Numbered from the stretch's first letter, positions 1-10,195 are shown. The stretch: DNA of 64,000 bases from K189A clade bacterium (GCA_902631405.1 CACOYI010000005.1:1-64000); one strand, 5' to 3'. A program made the numbers and translations. The notes: generated by a model not told the origin, from the sequence alone.

Positions 1-1950
1 CAATCTCAATTGGAATTTTTTCGACAGCTCACCAGGGAGTGGCTCGCCGAGGAGGGACGGACAATTTTTGTTGTAGGTGACCCAATGCAATCAATATACG
101 CATTTCGACAGACTGATGTCTCAATATTCGAGGATTTGAAAACTCTTGGGCTGGGCGGCATCAAACTCGAGCCCGTTGAGTTATTCAGCAATTTTCGATC
201 ACAACCTGCCGTAGTTGATTTTATCAACAATCAGTTTGCAAACTCTTCCACTAATTTCTCCATACCCAAGCTCGGCACTATTTCCTTCAGGCCATGTTTC
301 GCCACAACAGAATCGTTAACAAAAACTTTTGAATTCGTCCGGACAGAACGCTCTGAGACAAAGTCCACGGAAATATCAGGCGTTATAGAGCGCATAAAAG
401 AGATAAGATCAAAATTTAAAGACGACAGTATTGCCATTCTCTGTCAAACCCGAAATCATCTTGAGCCTCTAATTCAAGGATTGGAAAAAAGCTCTATAAA
501 CTGGCACGGAGACGAAATTTATAAATTGTCAGACCCTCCGGTGATTTCCGACCTCTTAGCAATACATTCAATACTGTTTAATCCTGAGGATCGAATAGCA
601 TGGTTTTCTCTCTTACGAGGACCGATGGTCGGTTTAAAACTAAAGGAACTAGATCAAATTACCGGAGAAGAGAATTTCGAGGCGCTTATTTCAAAAGCCA
701 CTCAAAAATTTGATATCCCCGAACGCTTGATCGCATCAATGAAATGGTCCAAAAATAATCTTCACGAACTCACAACGAGAGAGGTAATAGAGGGTACCTG
801 GATCAGACTGGGTGGATACGATGCTTATAACAAGGAGAGCCTAGCGCAAGCTATTACCTGGCTCGAGACAATTGAAATCGTGGGAGATTCGGGCAGAGAT
901 CATGAATTCGTGCGACGAAAGACAGAGGCTATGTATGCGAAATCTTATGACAAGACGAATCTAGAGATAGTCACAATACATAAATCGAAGGGTCTAGAAT
1001 ACGACCACGTTTGCGTTCCATTCTTAGAGAGGCGGCCTCCGCCTGACTTGATTCCGATAATGAGGTGTTCGAACACAAACGAGGGAGCGATCTTTGGAAT
1101 CAAGGGAGACTCGGTACACTCCTGGCTCCAATTCGCAGAAAAACAAAAATTTCACGAAGAACGAAAACGCCTCCTATACGTAGCATGCACTCGAGCAAAA
1201 AAATCTTTGTACCTAAGCTGTACGAACGTCAACAAAACGGCACACACTGGCTTGTCGGCATTTATATCAGGTTGGGAGGATCGAGCGACTGAGATTATCG
1301 AACACAAAAGCAAAGCTATCAGGGCCAAGCAATTTCTTTCCTCACTCCCACGAAACTACACCTGGAGCCCTCCTGTTAGCGAAGTGCAAACGAATCAATC
1401 TAACAACGCTAATCCTGCGGAATCAGATATTTCTAGTCGTTTTGAAATCGCCCTAGGAAATATGGTTCACAGAAGTCTCAAATGGTTGGCCGACTCGCAA
1501 GAAACAGATCTCCAAGAGATCAGGAACAGACAGCTTTTCTGGTCTAATCTACTCCTCATCGATGAAGAATCAAAATACGACGTAGTCGAGCTCAGCCAAG
1601 AACATATTTCAACAGTGCTATCCTCTTCTATAGGTCGATGGATCCTAGAATCACACATTAATGCGAAGAGCGAGTGGGAACTATCCATCAAGGAGAACGC
1701 GAATGAACACCGGCATATAATTATCGATCGGTATTTCGAACTCGAAAATGAACACTGGATTATCGACTACAAGACCAGCGTTCCCACCTCTTCAGAGACA
1801 CTCGACGATTTTTTAAAAGTTCAGCGTACACGACATGCTGTCCAACTAGAGCGGTATCGGGCAGCAATAACAAACCTTTATCCAACTTCTTCAGGCAAAG
1901 TCAGAACCGCGCTTTACTTCACGGGCATTGACATTCTGCAAGAGCTTTAA
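1..1950 (+). CDS. UvrD/AddA-like helicase-nuclease, 5' end outside window
   Basis: This is the C-terminal part of a superfamily 1 helicase fused to a RecB-type nuclease, a protein type that processes double-strand DNA ends. The frame is open to base 1 (QSQLEFFRQL), so the ORF-track TTG at 10 is not a real start and the Walker A domain lies upstream. Visible helicase motifs are VGDPMQSIYAFRQ near residue 25, VTIHKSKGLEYDHV near 320 and RLLYVACTRAKK near 390. The end has a PD-(D/E)XK-like signature, DRYFELE followed by WIIDYKTS (about residues 573-590), matching the AddA/RecB nuclease fold. Family practice suggests an AddB-like partner gene upstream. The exact subfamily (AddA versus another UvrD-nuclease) cannot be settled from this part. 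Confidence 0.88.
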   Translation, partial: QSQLEFFRQLTREWLAEEGRTIFVVGDPMQSIYAFRQTDVSIFEDLKTLGLGGIKLEPVELFSNFRSQPAVVDFINNQFANSSTNFSIPKLGTISFRPCFATTESLTKTFEFVRTERSETKSTEISGVIERIKEIRSKFKDDSIAILCQTRNHLEPLIQGLEKSSINWHGDEIYKLSDPPVISDLLAIHSILFNPEDRIAWFSLLRGPMVGLKLKELDQITGEENFEALISKATQKFDIPERLIASMKWSKNNLHELTTREVIEGTWIRLGGYDAYNKESLAQAITWLETIEIVGDSGRDHEFVRRKTEAMYAKSYDKTNLEIVTIHKSKGLEYDHVCVPFLERRPPPDLIPIMRCSNTNEGAIFGIKGDSVHSWLQFAEKQKFHEERKRLLYVACTRAKKSLYLSCTNVNKTAHTGLSAFISGWEDRATEIIEHKSKAIRAKQFLSSLPRNYTWSPPVSEVQTNQSNNANPAESDISSRFEIALGNMVHRSLKWLADSQETDLQEIRNRQLFWSNLLLIDEESKYDVVELSQEHISTVLSSSIGRWILESHINAKSEWELSIKENANEHRHIIIDRYFELENEHWIIDYKTSVPTSSETLDDFLKVQRTRHAVQLERYRAAITNLYPTSSGKVRTALYFTGIDILQEL

Positions 1951-2066
1951 ATGCGTATTTAAAAAGCAGACGATTTTCCTTAGTATTCGCGCTCAAAAAC
2001 AAACTTTCGCAGCGAGCCTCGGTTTGGCGTTAGGAACGTGGCGCCAGAGAAGAGGCAAGACCATCT

Positions 2067-3107
2067 ATGAAGTTAGACAACGTAAATATTGATAATCAAG
2101 AAATTCTGATCACACCAGAAGAACTGAAACGCCAGCTACCGGCGACCGAGGATGTCAAACAGGGAATAGCCCAGAATAGGGAAATTGTAAGGTCTATTAT
2201 CGACGGTGCCGACAAACGTTTGCTCCTGGTTGTCGGCCCGTGCTCGATTCACAACCCGCAAGAAGCTATTGATTATGCAGAGAAACTTAAGGCACTAAGC
2301 GAATCACTCGATGACAAGTTATTTATGGTAATGAGAGCCTACTTTGAAAAACCGAGAAGTACCGTTGGCTGGAAGGGCCTAATCAATGACCCTCATCTCG
2401 ATGACAGCTTCAAAATTGCAGAAGGTCTCGCTGTCGCCAGAAAGCTATTGCTTGATATATCAGCGCTTGGATTGCCGTTAGCCAATGAAGCTCTCGACCC
2501 TATTACGCCGCAGTATCTGCAAGAGTTATTCTCTTGGACAGCAATAGGGGCCAGAACATCTGAGTCACAAACGCATCGAGAAATGGCTTCTGGCCTCAGC
2601 TGCCCGGTTGGCTTCAAAAATGGGACTGATGGATCATTGGACGTTGCCTTGAACGCTCTCCAATCAGTAAAAAGCCCTCACCGTTTCCTGGGTATCAGCC
2701 CAGACGGCAAGGTCAGCATCGTAACAACAAAAGGCAACGCGCACGCACACGTTGTTTTGCGCGGTGGGGCAGGTGGACCAAACTATTACCCAGAGAATAT
2801 AGCGGCATGCGAGAAAGAGCTGGAAAGCATCGGGGCAACCCACGCGATCATGGTCGATTGCTCGCATGCGAATTCGAACAAAGACCACACCAAGCAGGGC
2901 CCTGTTTTGAAGGCTGTCGCTGAACAAATCAGCGCCGGAAATAAATCTATTAGAGGCGTAATGCTAGAGAGCAACCTAAAACCGGGGAATCAGAAAGTCG
3001 TTAGTTCACAAGAACTACAATACGGCGTCTCCATTACCGACGCTTGTATTGGTTGGGAGGAGACCGAAAAGCTTCTGAGAGATTTCCATACTGCATTGCC
3101 TTCCTAA
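2067..3107 (+). CDS. 3-deoxy-7-phosphoheptulonate (DAHP) synthase, class I
   Basis: This enzyme condenses phosphoenolpyruvate with erythrose 4-phosphate, the first step of the shikimate pathway to aromatic amino acids. The 346-residue length is normal for AroF/AroG/AroH. Metal-site motifs are visible: VVGPCSIHNP (Cys59), MVDCSHANSNKDH, GVMLESNLKPG and SITDACIGWEET. KPRSTVGWKGLINDP is the usual PEP-binding stretch. AGAGG lies about 11 bases before the ATG. Which aromatic amino acid inhibits it cannot be read with confidence, so no isozyme letter is assigned. No attenuator or TyrR-like box was recognised upstream. Confidence 0.95.
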   Translation: MKLDNVNIDNQEILITPEELKRQLPATEDVKQGIAQNREIVRSIIDGADKRLLLVVGPCSIHNPQEAIDYAEKLKALSESLDDKLFMVMRAYFEKPRSTVGWKGLINDPHLDDSFKIAEGLAVARKLLLDISALGLPLANEALDPITPQYLQELFSWTAIGARTSESQTHREMASGLSCPVGFKNGTDGSLDVALNALQSVKSPHRFLGISPDGKVSIVTTKGNAHAHVVLRGGAGGPNYYPENIAACEKELESIGATHAIMVDCSHANSNKDHTKQGPVLKAVAEQISAGNKSIRGVMLESNLKPGNQKVVSSQELQYGVSITDACIGWEETEKLLRDFHTALPS

Positions 3108-3199
3108 CGCTTCCCAAACGTTAACCCGCAGTCTGGTTAGGTCTCTCGTGCATGCTATCCTAGCCAGAAGCTTGATCTGCGATAAGGTGGCCTTTTTCT

Positions 3200-3781
3200 C
3201 TAACTATAGTAAGCATTCTCAACGAAGCTGTGATCAGTAGCGTCTAACACGCCAGCAAGCTCTGGTAGCTGCTCCAAAAGGCTAGTTTCGACCCCATTTT
3301 TAAGAGTCAGATCCACTGCAGAGCAGCCCTGGCATCCGCCTCCAAACTGCAATACGGCGTGCTTATCCTCTGTAATCTCCACCAAGGAGACCATGCCACC
3401 GTGTGCTGCCAGACCCGGATTTATCTCATTTTGTAAAATATAGTTTATTCTGTCCTCTAGGGACGCGTCTGGTCCTACCTGGGCCACCCTTGCATTGGGG
3501 GCCTTAATGGTCAGCTGACCACCCATTTCATCACTCTTGTAATCTACTTCCGCATCTTCCAAGTATTTAATACTCTTTTCCTCAAACCAAGCTCGGAAGC
3601 CATCATAGTCAACGGAAATATCGTTGCTCTCTTCCTCTCCCGGGCGGCAATATGCAATGCAAGTTTCAGCTTGTGGCGTTCCAGGCTGGGCCACGAAAAT
3701 CCTGATGGCAGTCCCTTCCGTTTCTTGGTTTTCCAATAAGCCCTTTAGATACACTTGGGCGTTTTCTGAGATATCTATCAT
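3200..3781 (-). CDS. nfuA: Fe-S cluster carrier protein NfuA
   Basis: NfuA accepts and delivers [4Fe-4S] clusters to client apoproteins in the cytoplasm. The 193-residue protein shows the two-domain plan: an N-terminal degenerate A-type scaffold (about 1-95), where the Cys ligands of IscA are only partly kept, and a C-terminal Nfu domain with [11 protein letters not shown], whose Cys150 and Cys153 should bridge the cluster at the dimer interface. A GAGG ribosome site overlaps the stop region of a 43-codon ORF immediately upstream, which suggests the two are co-transcribed. It converges with the DAHP synthase gene. Confidence 0.95.
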   Translation of the reverse strand: MIDISENAQVYLKGLLENQETEGTAIRIFVAQPGTPQAETCIAYCRPGEEESNDISVDYDGFRAWFEEKSIKYLEDAEVDYKSDEMGGQLTIKAPNARVAQVGPDASLEDRINYILQNEINPGLAAHGGMVSLVEITEDKHAVLQFGGGCQGCSAVDLTLKNGVETSLLEQLPELAGVLDATDHSFVENAYYS

Positions 3782-3788
3782 TTTAGCC

Positions 3789-3920
3789 TCATAAATCTAT
3801 CGATACTCCGGAGATGAACACTACCGCGCCCGCAACGAAGGCTGAAATAATGACTGTAATTGCAATCACATCAACCTTGCTGTCTTTTTCTTCTTCTGAG
3901 AGATCATTATCTTTTTCCAT
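3789..3920 (-). CDS. small single-pass membrane protein, unknown
   Basis: This 43-residue ORF is too short for the ORF track. It starts at ATG with AAGGA about nine bases upstream and ends seven bases before the nfuA start. The protein has an acidic N-terminus ([15 protein letters not shown]) followed by one hydrophobic segment of about 22 residues ([22 protein letters not shown]). The good ribosome site, clear membrane segment and close coupling to nfuA support a real gene. I do not recognise a family. It could be a tail-anchored membrane peptide. Confidence 0.55.
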   Translation of the reverse strand: MEKDNDLSEEEKDSKVDVIAITVIISAFVAGAVVFISGVSIDL

Positions 3921-3992
3921 AACCACGTTTCCTTAATGTGCCCGCTGAAATCTCATAATCTATGTCGTATCGAGTCTCTTATTCTCAAGCTT

Positions 3993-4982
3993 CTACTCCT
4001 CTAAGTTTACTACACCTCTTCCAACCATTTCGCCCGCCAAAATACGATCTATACCAGTGGAGAGCGTGTCTAGGTTAAAAGGAACTTCTAGTTCACTCAG
4101 ATCCACATTCCAATCTGAACCTAGCTTTTCCCAAATAAGTTCCTTCTCCGCCACCGGAAGCTGAACGGAATCAATTCCCAAGAGGTTGACATTCCTCAAG
4201 ATAAACGGAAGTACCGTCGCGGAAAACTGAGGCGATGCCACCAAACCACAAGCGGCTAATCCCTCACCGTATTTTAGACTTTTGACCGCATTAAAAAGAA
4301 TATCTCCTCCAACCGTATCAATGACACCACCCCACCTCTCGGGCAAAAGAGGCTTATCCTTACCATCCAGCATATCCTCTCTACTAACTACTTCTTCAGC
4401 CCCCAATTTTTTCAAGAAGTCATGCTGATCCACTTTTCCAGTCACAGCGACGACCTCATAGCCAATATTGCTCAACAACTTTATGGCTACTGATCCCACA
4501 CCACCGGTTGATCCGGTAACGAGGACAGGGCCCGACTCGTTGGTCATACCTGATTGCTCTAGCTTGTCTATACACGCCGCGGCAGTAAAGCCGGCAGTCC
4601 CCAGCAACATACTGCTGTGCGTCGTAAGGCCATGTGGCATTTTCACCACCCAGCCACCCGGCACACAAATCCGTTCTGCAAACCCCCCTGATGTTCCCAT
4701 ACCGAGATCAAAACCAATAACTATCACCTCGTCTCCGGGAGTGAAATCTTTATCTCTAGACTCTAAAACGACGCCGGACGCATCTATTCCAGGGGTGTGT
4801 GGAAATACTCTCGTCACTCCGGGATTACCCGTCGCTGATAGGCCGTCTTTATAATTGAGGGATGAATACTTTACGTCTATTAAAACCTCGTTGTCCGGCA
4901 AATCACTCAATTGTCTATCAACCACGTTTCTAGAGAAATTATTCTCTTCCTTCGTAACTAAAAACGCTCTAAAGGACATCAA
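3993..4982 (-). CDS. YhdH/AcuI-type acrylyl-CoA reductase-like MDR oxidoreductase
   Basis: This zinc-independent medium-chain reductase resembles the YhdH/YhfP family, whose AcuI members reduce acryloyl-CoA to propionyl-CoA with NADPH. The 329-residue protein shows the family hallmarks SSLNYKDGLSATG, FPHTPGIDASG, the nucleotide-binding VTGSTGGVGSVAIKLL, GGVIDTVGG and FILRNVNLLGIDSV. No Cys/His structural zinc loop is present, as expected for this branch. Acryloyl-CoA reduction would fit marine DMSP or propionate metabolism, but the substrate is inferred from family only. It lies ten bases after sohB on the same strand. Confidence 0.88.
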   Translation of the reverse strand: MMSFRAFLVTKEENNFSRNVVDRQLSDLPDNEVLIDVKYSSLNYKDGLSATGNPGVTRVFPHTPGIDASGVVLESRDKDFTPGDEVIVIGFDLGMGTSGGFAERICVPGGWVVKMPHGLTTHSSMLLGTAGFTAAACIDKLEQSGMTNESGPVLVTGSTGGVGSVAIKLLSNIGYEVVAVTGKVDQHDFLKKLGAEEVVSREDMLDGKDKPLLPERWGGVIDTVGGDILFNAVKSLKYGEGLAACGLVASPQFSATVLPFILRNVNLLGIDSVQLPVAEKELIWEKLGSDWNVDLSELEVPFNLDTLSTGIDRILAGEMVGRGVVNLEE

Positions 4983-4992
4983 ACCCTCCTAT

Positions 4993-6048
4993 TTACCGAT
5001 GATTGAAACGCAAAATCTCTGATGCCCTCTCTAAGAGCAAAGAGACTTTTCCTAAAATGCGATCTATTTGTTTAACATTTTCTTTCCATTTGACCTCAAA
5101 GACCTCGCCATCAGCACAGGATTCCCGAATGTACTCATCACTCGTGACAAGCCTATCTATCAAACCAAGTTCAATTGCCCTCGAACCATACCAAGCCTCT
5201 CCAGTAGCGACTTTCTCCATATCCAAGTCTGGTCTGTTCCCCAGAACAAATTCTTGAAAGAGTGCATGTACGTCCTCTAGTTCTTCCTTAAATTTAGCTT
5301 TACCCTCTTCTGTATTCTCCCCAAGCACTGTGAGCGTCCTCTTGTGCTTTCCTGCTGTTAAAACTTCAACATCAACATCATTTTTCTTTAATAGCCTATG
5401 TACATTGGGCACTTGGGCAACGACACCTATTGATCCCACAAGGGCGAATGGCGCGGCTACTATTTTATCTGCAACGGCCGCCATCAAATAACCTCCGCTG
5501 GCTGCCACTTTATCCACTGAGACCGTTAAGGAGACCTTCTTTGATTTAACTCTCGTTAGCTGTGACGCAGCGAGACCATATGCGTGTACCAAACCACCTG
5601 GACTTTCAATACAAGCTATCACTTCATCGGTTTCTCTAGCCATTTCAAGAACAGCTGTTACCTCCTCTCGTAAACAGTCGACCGAAGAGGCGCTGACATC
5701 GCCCTCAAATCGAACAACAAAATACCGTTTTCCGTCATCAGTAGTTTTTTGCGTGGAACCATCATCTAAATTTTGAGTACTATTTTTCTCGGTAGCCTTC
5801 TTGTCTTTTTTTTCTTGCTTACTTTCTAGTTTTCTCGCCTTTTTCAACTCTTTAGGTTCTAACAAGGCATTTTCCATCGCATAACGGACGCTTTTAAACC
5901 GATCATTTAAATTAGTGATCGATAAGTAACCTTTTTCTCGAGGTTGCTTTGTTTTTGCTGACGCTACCGCTGAAATTATCACCAACACCGCGACAACGAT
6001 GGTGACTGCTTGAGCGAGAAAAGCTAAATATTCGAAAAGAAATTCCAT
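4993..6048 (-). CDS. sohB: inner-membrane S49 protease SohB
   Basis: SohB is a membrane-anchored serine protease of the signal-peptide-peptidase family, acting on the periplasmic side. At 351 residues it has the usual length. The N-terminus has one membrane segment (about 5-28), then a long charged linker rich in Lys and Glu, then the protease core. The catalytic Ser is probably in DKVAASGGYLMAA. GSIGVVAQVPN follows, and a Lys in the AGKHKRTLTVLGENT segment probably completes the Ser-Lys dyad. It shares a strand with the downstream MDR reductase. Confidence 0.92.
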   Translation of the reverse strand: MEFLFEYLAFLAQAVTIVVAVLVIISAVASAKTKQPREKGYLSITNLNDRFKSVRYAMENALLEPKELKKARKLESKQEKKDKKATEKNSTQNLDDGSTQKTTDDGKRYFVVRFEGDVSASSVDCLREEVTAVLEMARETDEVIACIESPGGLVHAYGLAASQLTRVKSKKVSLTVSVDKVAASGGYLMAAVADKIVAAPFALVGSIGVVAQVPNVHRLLKKNDVDVEVLTAGKHKRTLTVLGENTEEGKAKFKEELEDVHALFQEFVLGNRPDLDMEKVATGEAWYGSRAIELGLIDRLVTSDEYIRESCADGEVFEVKWKENVKQIDRILGKVSLLLERASEILRFNHR

Positions 6049-6153
6049 TAATTTTCCCAGTAAAAGGAGACATTCTTTAAAACGCTATTGGATTTGAAGA
6101 TCCTTCGCTTATTATGCCCTCTTTGGATCTAAATTATCATCTTCCGAAGATAG

Positions 6154-6462
6154 ATGAGCGAAATAGAAAATATAAAGACAATCATTCTGAGGAAGTTCGT
6201 TTCCGATAAATCTCGTGATCTTTCTTGCGAAGTTCGGATCGATTGGCGAACAGATTGCGTCGACTTTCGCTTGAGCCCTGGAAACTTAGAATTCACGACT
6301 ACGGGTGAGACTCCAAAAATTGTCATTTATTTTGAGAGTGTTGAACGTGTTTCGAAAGTATTGTCAGGCGAAATCCACCATATAGATGAATTCATGGCAG
6401 GGAAACTTAGATCCAACGGGTATCTCATACCCGTTCTTCAGACTTTGCATTGCTTCAAATGA
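6154..6462 (+). CDS. SCP2-like sterol-carrier domain protein
   Basis: This 102-residue protein looks like a stand-alone SCP2-type lipid-binding domain: a beta-rich first half (CEVRIDWRTDCVDFRLSPG) and the pattern of a residue run leading to LSGEIHHIDEFMAGKLRSNGYLIPVLQTL, which matches the G-x-x-x-x-x-x-F-M-x-G-K-L-x-x-x-G region of SCP2 domains. It is divergent from sohB and convergent with nudC. An ATCTTC-C-GAAGAT palindrome lies at 6139-6151, right before the start, where it also supplies the only GA-rich ribosome site. Function is inferred from fold resemblance only. Confidence 0.6.
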   Translation: MSEIENIKTIILRKFVSDKSRDLSCEVRIDWRTDCVDFRLSPGNLEFTTTGETPKIVIYFESVERVSKVLSGEIHHIDEFMAGKLRSNGYLIPVLQTLHCFK

Positions 6463-6468
6463 AAATAT

Positions 6469-7299
6469 CTAGGCTAGAGATTTGACGAATTCTTCAATAA
6501 GCCATCCGGAGATTGCTGTTTTCGGCGGAGTCTGAGGTAGAGAATCTCGGGTAAACCATTGTGCATCCGCAATTTCTCCTGCCTGACATACTACTTCTCC
6601 CGATTGGTACTCAGCATGAAAACCTAACATCAGAGAATTTGGGAAAGGCCAACTTTGAGAGCCAAAGTATTTCAATTCCTTAACTCGCAATCCAACTTCC
6701 TCAAGCACTTCTCTATGGACTGTCTGCTCTATTGATTCACCGGACTCTACAAATCCAGCAAGCGTACTGTACATCCCAGCCGGCCAGTTGACGTTTCTTG
6801 CCAACAACATCTCGTCTCCGCGCGTGACCAAGACAATAATGCTCGGTGATAATCTTGGGTAGCATATTAAGCCACAGCGGGAACAGATCTTTGCTCGATC
6901 AGAGGTGTGATAATCCGTTTTCTCTCCACATCTACCGCAAAATTCATGGGTTTCCGCCCAATCCAGGATCTGTTTAGCCCGACCACTCAAATAAAATATG
7001 GGTTGTTGTACCCGACCCAAGATGCCTCGTAAATCTAAAGCCACATAACCTTCTGGAGCGGCGCCCTTCCCCCTAACTGCGAAACAGTGCTTGTCCTGAT
7101 AAATGCCCAGATAATGTTTCTCACCCATATCGAGATCAAGCCAGCGGAAGTCATCACCGCTTATGGGCTCTATAGAGCCACTTACCGATTTGCAAACTAA
7201 CTCAGAACCCAGGAACGTAAAATACCAGCAGGGCCCGTCTTTAGCTTCTTCGGGTTCAACGTGATCGGGAAAAAAAAGATCCGGCTCACTGGGCCACAT
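6469..7299 (-). CDS. nudC: NAD(+) diphosphatase NudC
   Basis: NudC hydrolyses NADH or NAD+ to nicotinamide mononucleotide and AMP, and in E. coli also removes NAD caps from RNA. The 276-residue protein has the family order: a variable N-terminal domain, a four-Cys zinc ribbon (FCGRCGEKT and [12 protein letters not shown], about 117-145), and the Nudix box [23 protein letters not shown]. It is followed by the NADH-pyrophosphatase signature [11 protein letters not shown]. All catalytic Glu residues are present. It is convergent with the SCP2-like ORF, with only six bases between them. Confidence 0.95.
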   Translation of the reverse strand: MWPSEPDLFFPDHVEPEEAKDGPCWYFTFLGSELVCKSVSGSIEPISGDDFRWLDLDMGEKHYLGIYQDKHCFAVRGKGAAPEGYVALDLRGILGRVQQPIFYLSGRAKQILDWAETHEFCGRCGEKTDYHTSDRAKICSRCGLICYPRLSPSIIVLVTRGDEMLLARNVNWPAGMYSTLAGFVESGESIEQTVHREVLEEVGLRVKELKYFGSQSWPFPNSLMLGFHAEYQSGEVVCQAGEIADAQWFTRDSLPQTPPKTAISGWLIEEFVKSLA

Positions 7300-7405
7300 A
7301 AACTACTCCAAGAGAGATTATCGAAAGCTCAAGCATAAGAGGTCTTCTGTTACGCAGCAAATTGGAAAAAAGTCAGAAGGCTGCAAGTGGCTTCAACACT
7401 GGCTA

Positions 7406-8986
7406 ATGGATAAGGGGATTTACCAAATAATTTATGTTAAAAATGGTACGTCGTCGAACCAGCTTCTACCCAATCGAGATACAACCTTGAATACATTGAC
7501 ATTCACATCATTTAAAGAAAATTTTCTAGGCCACTCACCAGACTGGTACAAGACTGCAATAGTCTTATTCCTGGTGATCAATCCAATTGTTTATTTCGCA
7601 AATCCTTATTTGGCAGGCTGGCTCCTCGTTCTGGAGTTCATCTTCACCCTTGCGATGACGACCAAATGCTACCCACTACAGCCTGGAGGGTTACTTGCTA
7701 TTGAGGCGTTAGCGCTGGGAATGACTACTCCCAAAACCGTGATTCATGAGGTAGAGGCGGCGCTGCCCGTCATATTGTTGCTCGTGTTCATGGTCGCAGG
7801 GATTTACTTCATGCGAGAGTTTCTCACCTTCATATTCACGAAAGTTCTTCGCGCAGTTCGATCTAAGGTGCTGCTAAGCTTTTTGTTTTGTTTCATTGCT
7901 GCTGTGTTGTCCGCATTCCTTGATGCACTGACGGTTATGGCCGTTGTAATTGGAGTGGCCGTCGCGTTTTTCTCTATTTTCCATAAAGTCGCCTCCGGAC
8001 ATGGAGCCAAAGATCCTGTTTCGGTAACAGATGATTCAACTATTAAAGCCGACAGGCAAGAAGAACTAGAGAACTTTAGGAAATTCCTACGAAGTTTGGT
8101 TATGCACGCTGCAGTTGGCACCGCTCTTGGAGGCGTTTGCACAACAGTGGGTGAACCTCAAAACCTCCTGATTTCAACCTATACGGGCTGGGAGTTCATG
8201 GAATTTTTCTGGAAGATGTCCATTGTAACCATGCCCGTTCTCGTCGTGGGCTTGATCACCTGCGTTTTCTTGGAGTTAACCAAGGTTTTTAACTACGGAG
8301 GCGAATTACCCGAAAGCGTCAGACAGATAATTATAGACTTTGATGAGCAAGAGTCAGCGCAGCGGACCTCAAAAGATAAGGCACGACTGGTTGTTCAGGC
8401 CGTTTCAGCCATTTTTTTGGTCTTCGCGCTTGCTTTTCATATCGCAGAAGTCGGACTGATTGGTTTAACGATTATTGTTTTACAGACCGCATTCAATGGA
8501 GTAACCGAAGAACATCATCTTGGGCCCGCATTCGAAGAGGCTTTACCTTTTACTGCGCTACTTGTCGTCTTCTTCGCCATTGTAGGCGTGATACATGACC
8601 TTCATCTTTTCAAGCCAGTAATTGATTATGTTTTGACGCTCCCAGAAGCCTCACAACCCGGCACCTTCTATATTGCAAATGGTTTACTATCCATGATTAG
8701 CGACAATGTCTTCGTCGCAACGGTTTACATTGGTGAAGTAAAGTCCGCTTTCGACACGGGAATCATCTCGAGACTGCAGTTCGATAAGCTTGCGATTGCG
8801 ATTAACACCGGAACAAATATACCCAGCGTTGCGACACCAAACGGGCAAGCCGCTTTTCTGTTCTTACTGGCCTCCTCTCTTTCTGGATTACTTAGACTGG
8901 GTTATGGTCAAATGGTGGTAATGGCTCTGCCGTATACCATCACTATGGGAATAACTGGTTGGGCCTGTGTGAATTACCTCCTATGA
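7406..8986 (+). CDS. nhaB: Na+/H+ antiporter NhaB
   Basis: NhaB exports Na+ in exchange for H+ across the inner membrane. The protein matches the family from [20 protein letters not shown] through [60 protein letters not shown] and [25 protein letters not shown], with many membrane segments. The N-terminus runs about 30 residues before the conserved start and the annotated ATG lacks a clear ribosome site. A TTG at 7487, preceded by GAG, would give a start nearer the family norm. The C-terminus is slightly short compared with E. coli NhaB. It is convergent with dnaQ. Confidence 0.94.
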   Translation: MDKGIYQIIYVKNGTSSNQLLPNRDTTLNTLTFTSFKENFLGHSPDWYKTAIVLFLVINPIVYFANPYLAGWLLVLEFIFTLAMTTKCYPLQPGGLLAIEALALGMTTPKTVIHEVEAALPVILLLVFMVAGIYFMREFLTFIFTKVLRAVRSKVLLSFLFCFIAAVLSAFLDALTVMAVVIGVAVAFFSIFHKVASGHGAKDPVSVTDDSTIKADRQEELENFRKFLRSLVMHAAVGTALGGVCTTVGEPQNLLISTYTGWEFMEFFWKMSIVTMPVLVVGLITCVFLELTKVFNYGGELPESVRQIIIDFDEQESAQRTSKDKARLVVQAVSAIFLVFALAFHIAEVGLIGLTIIVLQTAFNGVTEEHHLGPAFEEALPFTALLVVFFAIVGVIHDLHLFKPVIDYVLTLPEASQPGTFYIANGLLSMISDNVFVATVYIGEVKSAFDTGIISRLQFDKLAIAINTGTNIPSVATPNGQAAFLFLLASSLSGLLRLGYGQMVVMALPYTITMGITGWACVNYLL

Positions 8987-8994
8987 AGTAAAAA

Positions 8995-9741
8995 TCAGGG
9001 ACTACTGTCCGGCCACAGAGGCTTCTCGCCGGAGTTAGCTTCAATTATCTCTAGCAACTTTTGGTGCGCTCGCCACTCTTCTTCAGTAATTTTAATTTTT
9101 CGCAAAGCGCCAGCATTCATAGCAACTGCGGGGCCCTTAACATCCGAATTCCGGGATTCAGGCTCTGTCTCGGTGATTTCAAATAGTTGCGTTTGACCTC
9201 CAGTCATCAAGAGAAATACTTCGGCTAGGATTTCTGCATCGAGGAGAGCGCCATGCAGTGTCCTACCAGAGTTGTCTACTTCGTATCGTCGACAGAGTGC
9301 GTCAAGGCTGTTTTTTTGACCTGGGTGCAAATCCCGAGCCATAGCGAGCGAATCAAGGACGCCACAAATATCTTCGAGTCTCAGCTCACTGCCCGATTTT
9401 TTCCAATCGCCTAGGGCACTCTCTTCACATTGACTGAGCTCATTATTTAGAAAAGACATGTCAAAAGGCGCGTTGTGTATCACAAGTTCTGCCCCTCCAA
9501 CGAAGTCGAGGAATTTTTCAGATATCTCTTGGAATACAGGCTTGTCTGCCAGAAATTCTTCAGTTAGCCCATGAACCTCTAAAGCACCTGAATCAATGGC
9601 ACGCTGCGGGTTTATATATTCATGGAAATGATTACCAGTAGTTTTCCGATCAATAATCTCCACCGCCCCAATCTCCAGAATGCGGTGCCCTCTCTCAACT
9701 TCAAGACCAGTCGTTTCGGTGTCAAGAATCACTTGACGCAT
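8995..9741 (-). CDS. dnaQ: DNA polymerase III epsilon subunit (3'-5' proofreading exonuclease)
   Basis: This is the proofreading subunit of the replicative polymerase core. The 248-residue protein shows the DEDDh exonuclease motifs: ILDTETTGLE near the N-terminus, HNAPFDMSFLNNEL, and HGALLDAEILAEVFL with the catalytic His and Asp. A C-terminal tail of about 60 residues should hold the alpha-subunit binding region. Its ATG lies one base after the rnhA stop (TAA-T-ATG), so the two are almost certainly translated from one message. In E. coli rnhA and dnaQ are instead divergent. Confidence 0.95.
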   Translation of the reverse strand: MRQVILDTETTGLEVERGHRILEIGAVEIIDRKTTGNHFHEYINPQRAIDSGALEVHGLTEEFLADKPVFQEISEKFLDFVGGAELVIHNAPFDMSFLNNELSQCEESALGDWKKSGSELRLEDICGVLDSLAMARDLHPGQKNSLDALCRRYEVDNSGRTLHGALLDAEILAEVFLLMTGGQTQLFEITETEPESRNSDVKGPAVAMNAGALRKIKITEEEWRAHQKLLEIIEANSGEKPLWPDSSP

Positions 9742-9742
9742 A

Positions 9743-10195
9743 TTATTTTGCCCCTAAAAGTTCATCGATCGCGAGATTCGCGGCCATATCTACACGCTCA
9801 TTCTCCATGTGACCACTGTGACCCTTCACCCAACACCATTCAACTCGATGTTTTTGCACCGACGAATCGAGCCTTTGCCACAGATCAACATTCTTCACCG
9901 GTTTTTTTTGGCTCGTCCTCCAATTATTTCCCTTCCATGTGGTAAGCCAAGAGGTAATCCCCTGCATTACATACTTTGAATCCGTTGTTAATTTCACAGC
10001 GCACTCTCGGGACAAGGCCTCTAGGCCACGAATAGCTGCCATCAACTCCATTCTATTATTCGTGGTTTCTTCTTCGGCGCCCGATATTATTTTTTCAGCG
10101 TCATTAAATCTAAGCAAGGCGGCCCATCCACCCGGACCGGGATTCCCTCGACAAGCGCCGTCAGTGTAGATCTCAACGAGGCTTGATTCTCTCAA
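9743..10195 (-). CDS. rnhA: ribonuclease HI
   Basis: RNase HI degrades the RNA strand of RNA-DNA hybrids and helps remove primers and R-loops. The 150-residue protein carries the full active site: Asp in [16 protein letters not shown], Glu in [15 protein letters not shown], Asp in [13 protein letters not shown], the flexible-loop His in [14 protein letters not shown], and the last Asp in that same segment. It directly precedes dnaQ on the same strand with a one-base gap. No methyltransferase gene, the neighbour seen in many related genomes, lies upstream; ppiD does instead. Confidence 0.97.
   Translation of the reverse strand: MRESSLVEIYTDGACRGNPGPGGWAALLRFNDAEKIISGAEEETTNNRMELMAAIRGLEALSRECAVKLTTDSKYVMQGITSWLTTWKGNNWRTSQKKPVKNVDLWQRLDSSVQKHRVEWCWVKGHSGHMENERVDMAANLAIDELLGAK

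Noticed and set aside
6139-6151. ATCTTC-C-GAAGAT palindrome before the SCP2-like gene
   Set aside because: It is short, overlaps the ribosome-binding region, and could arise by chance.
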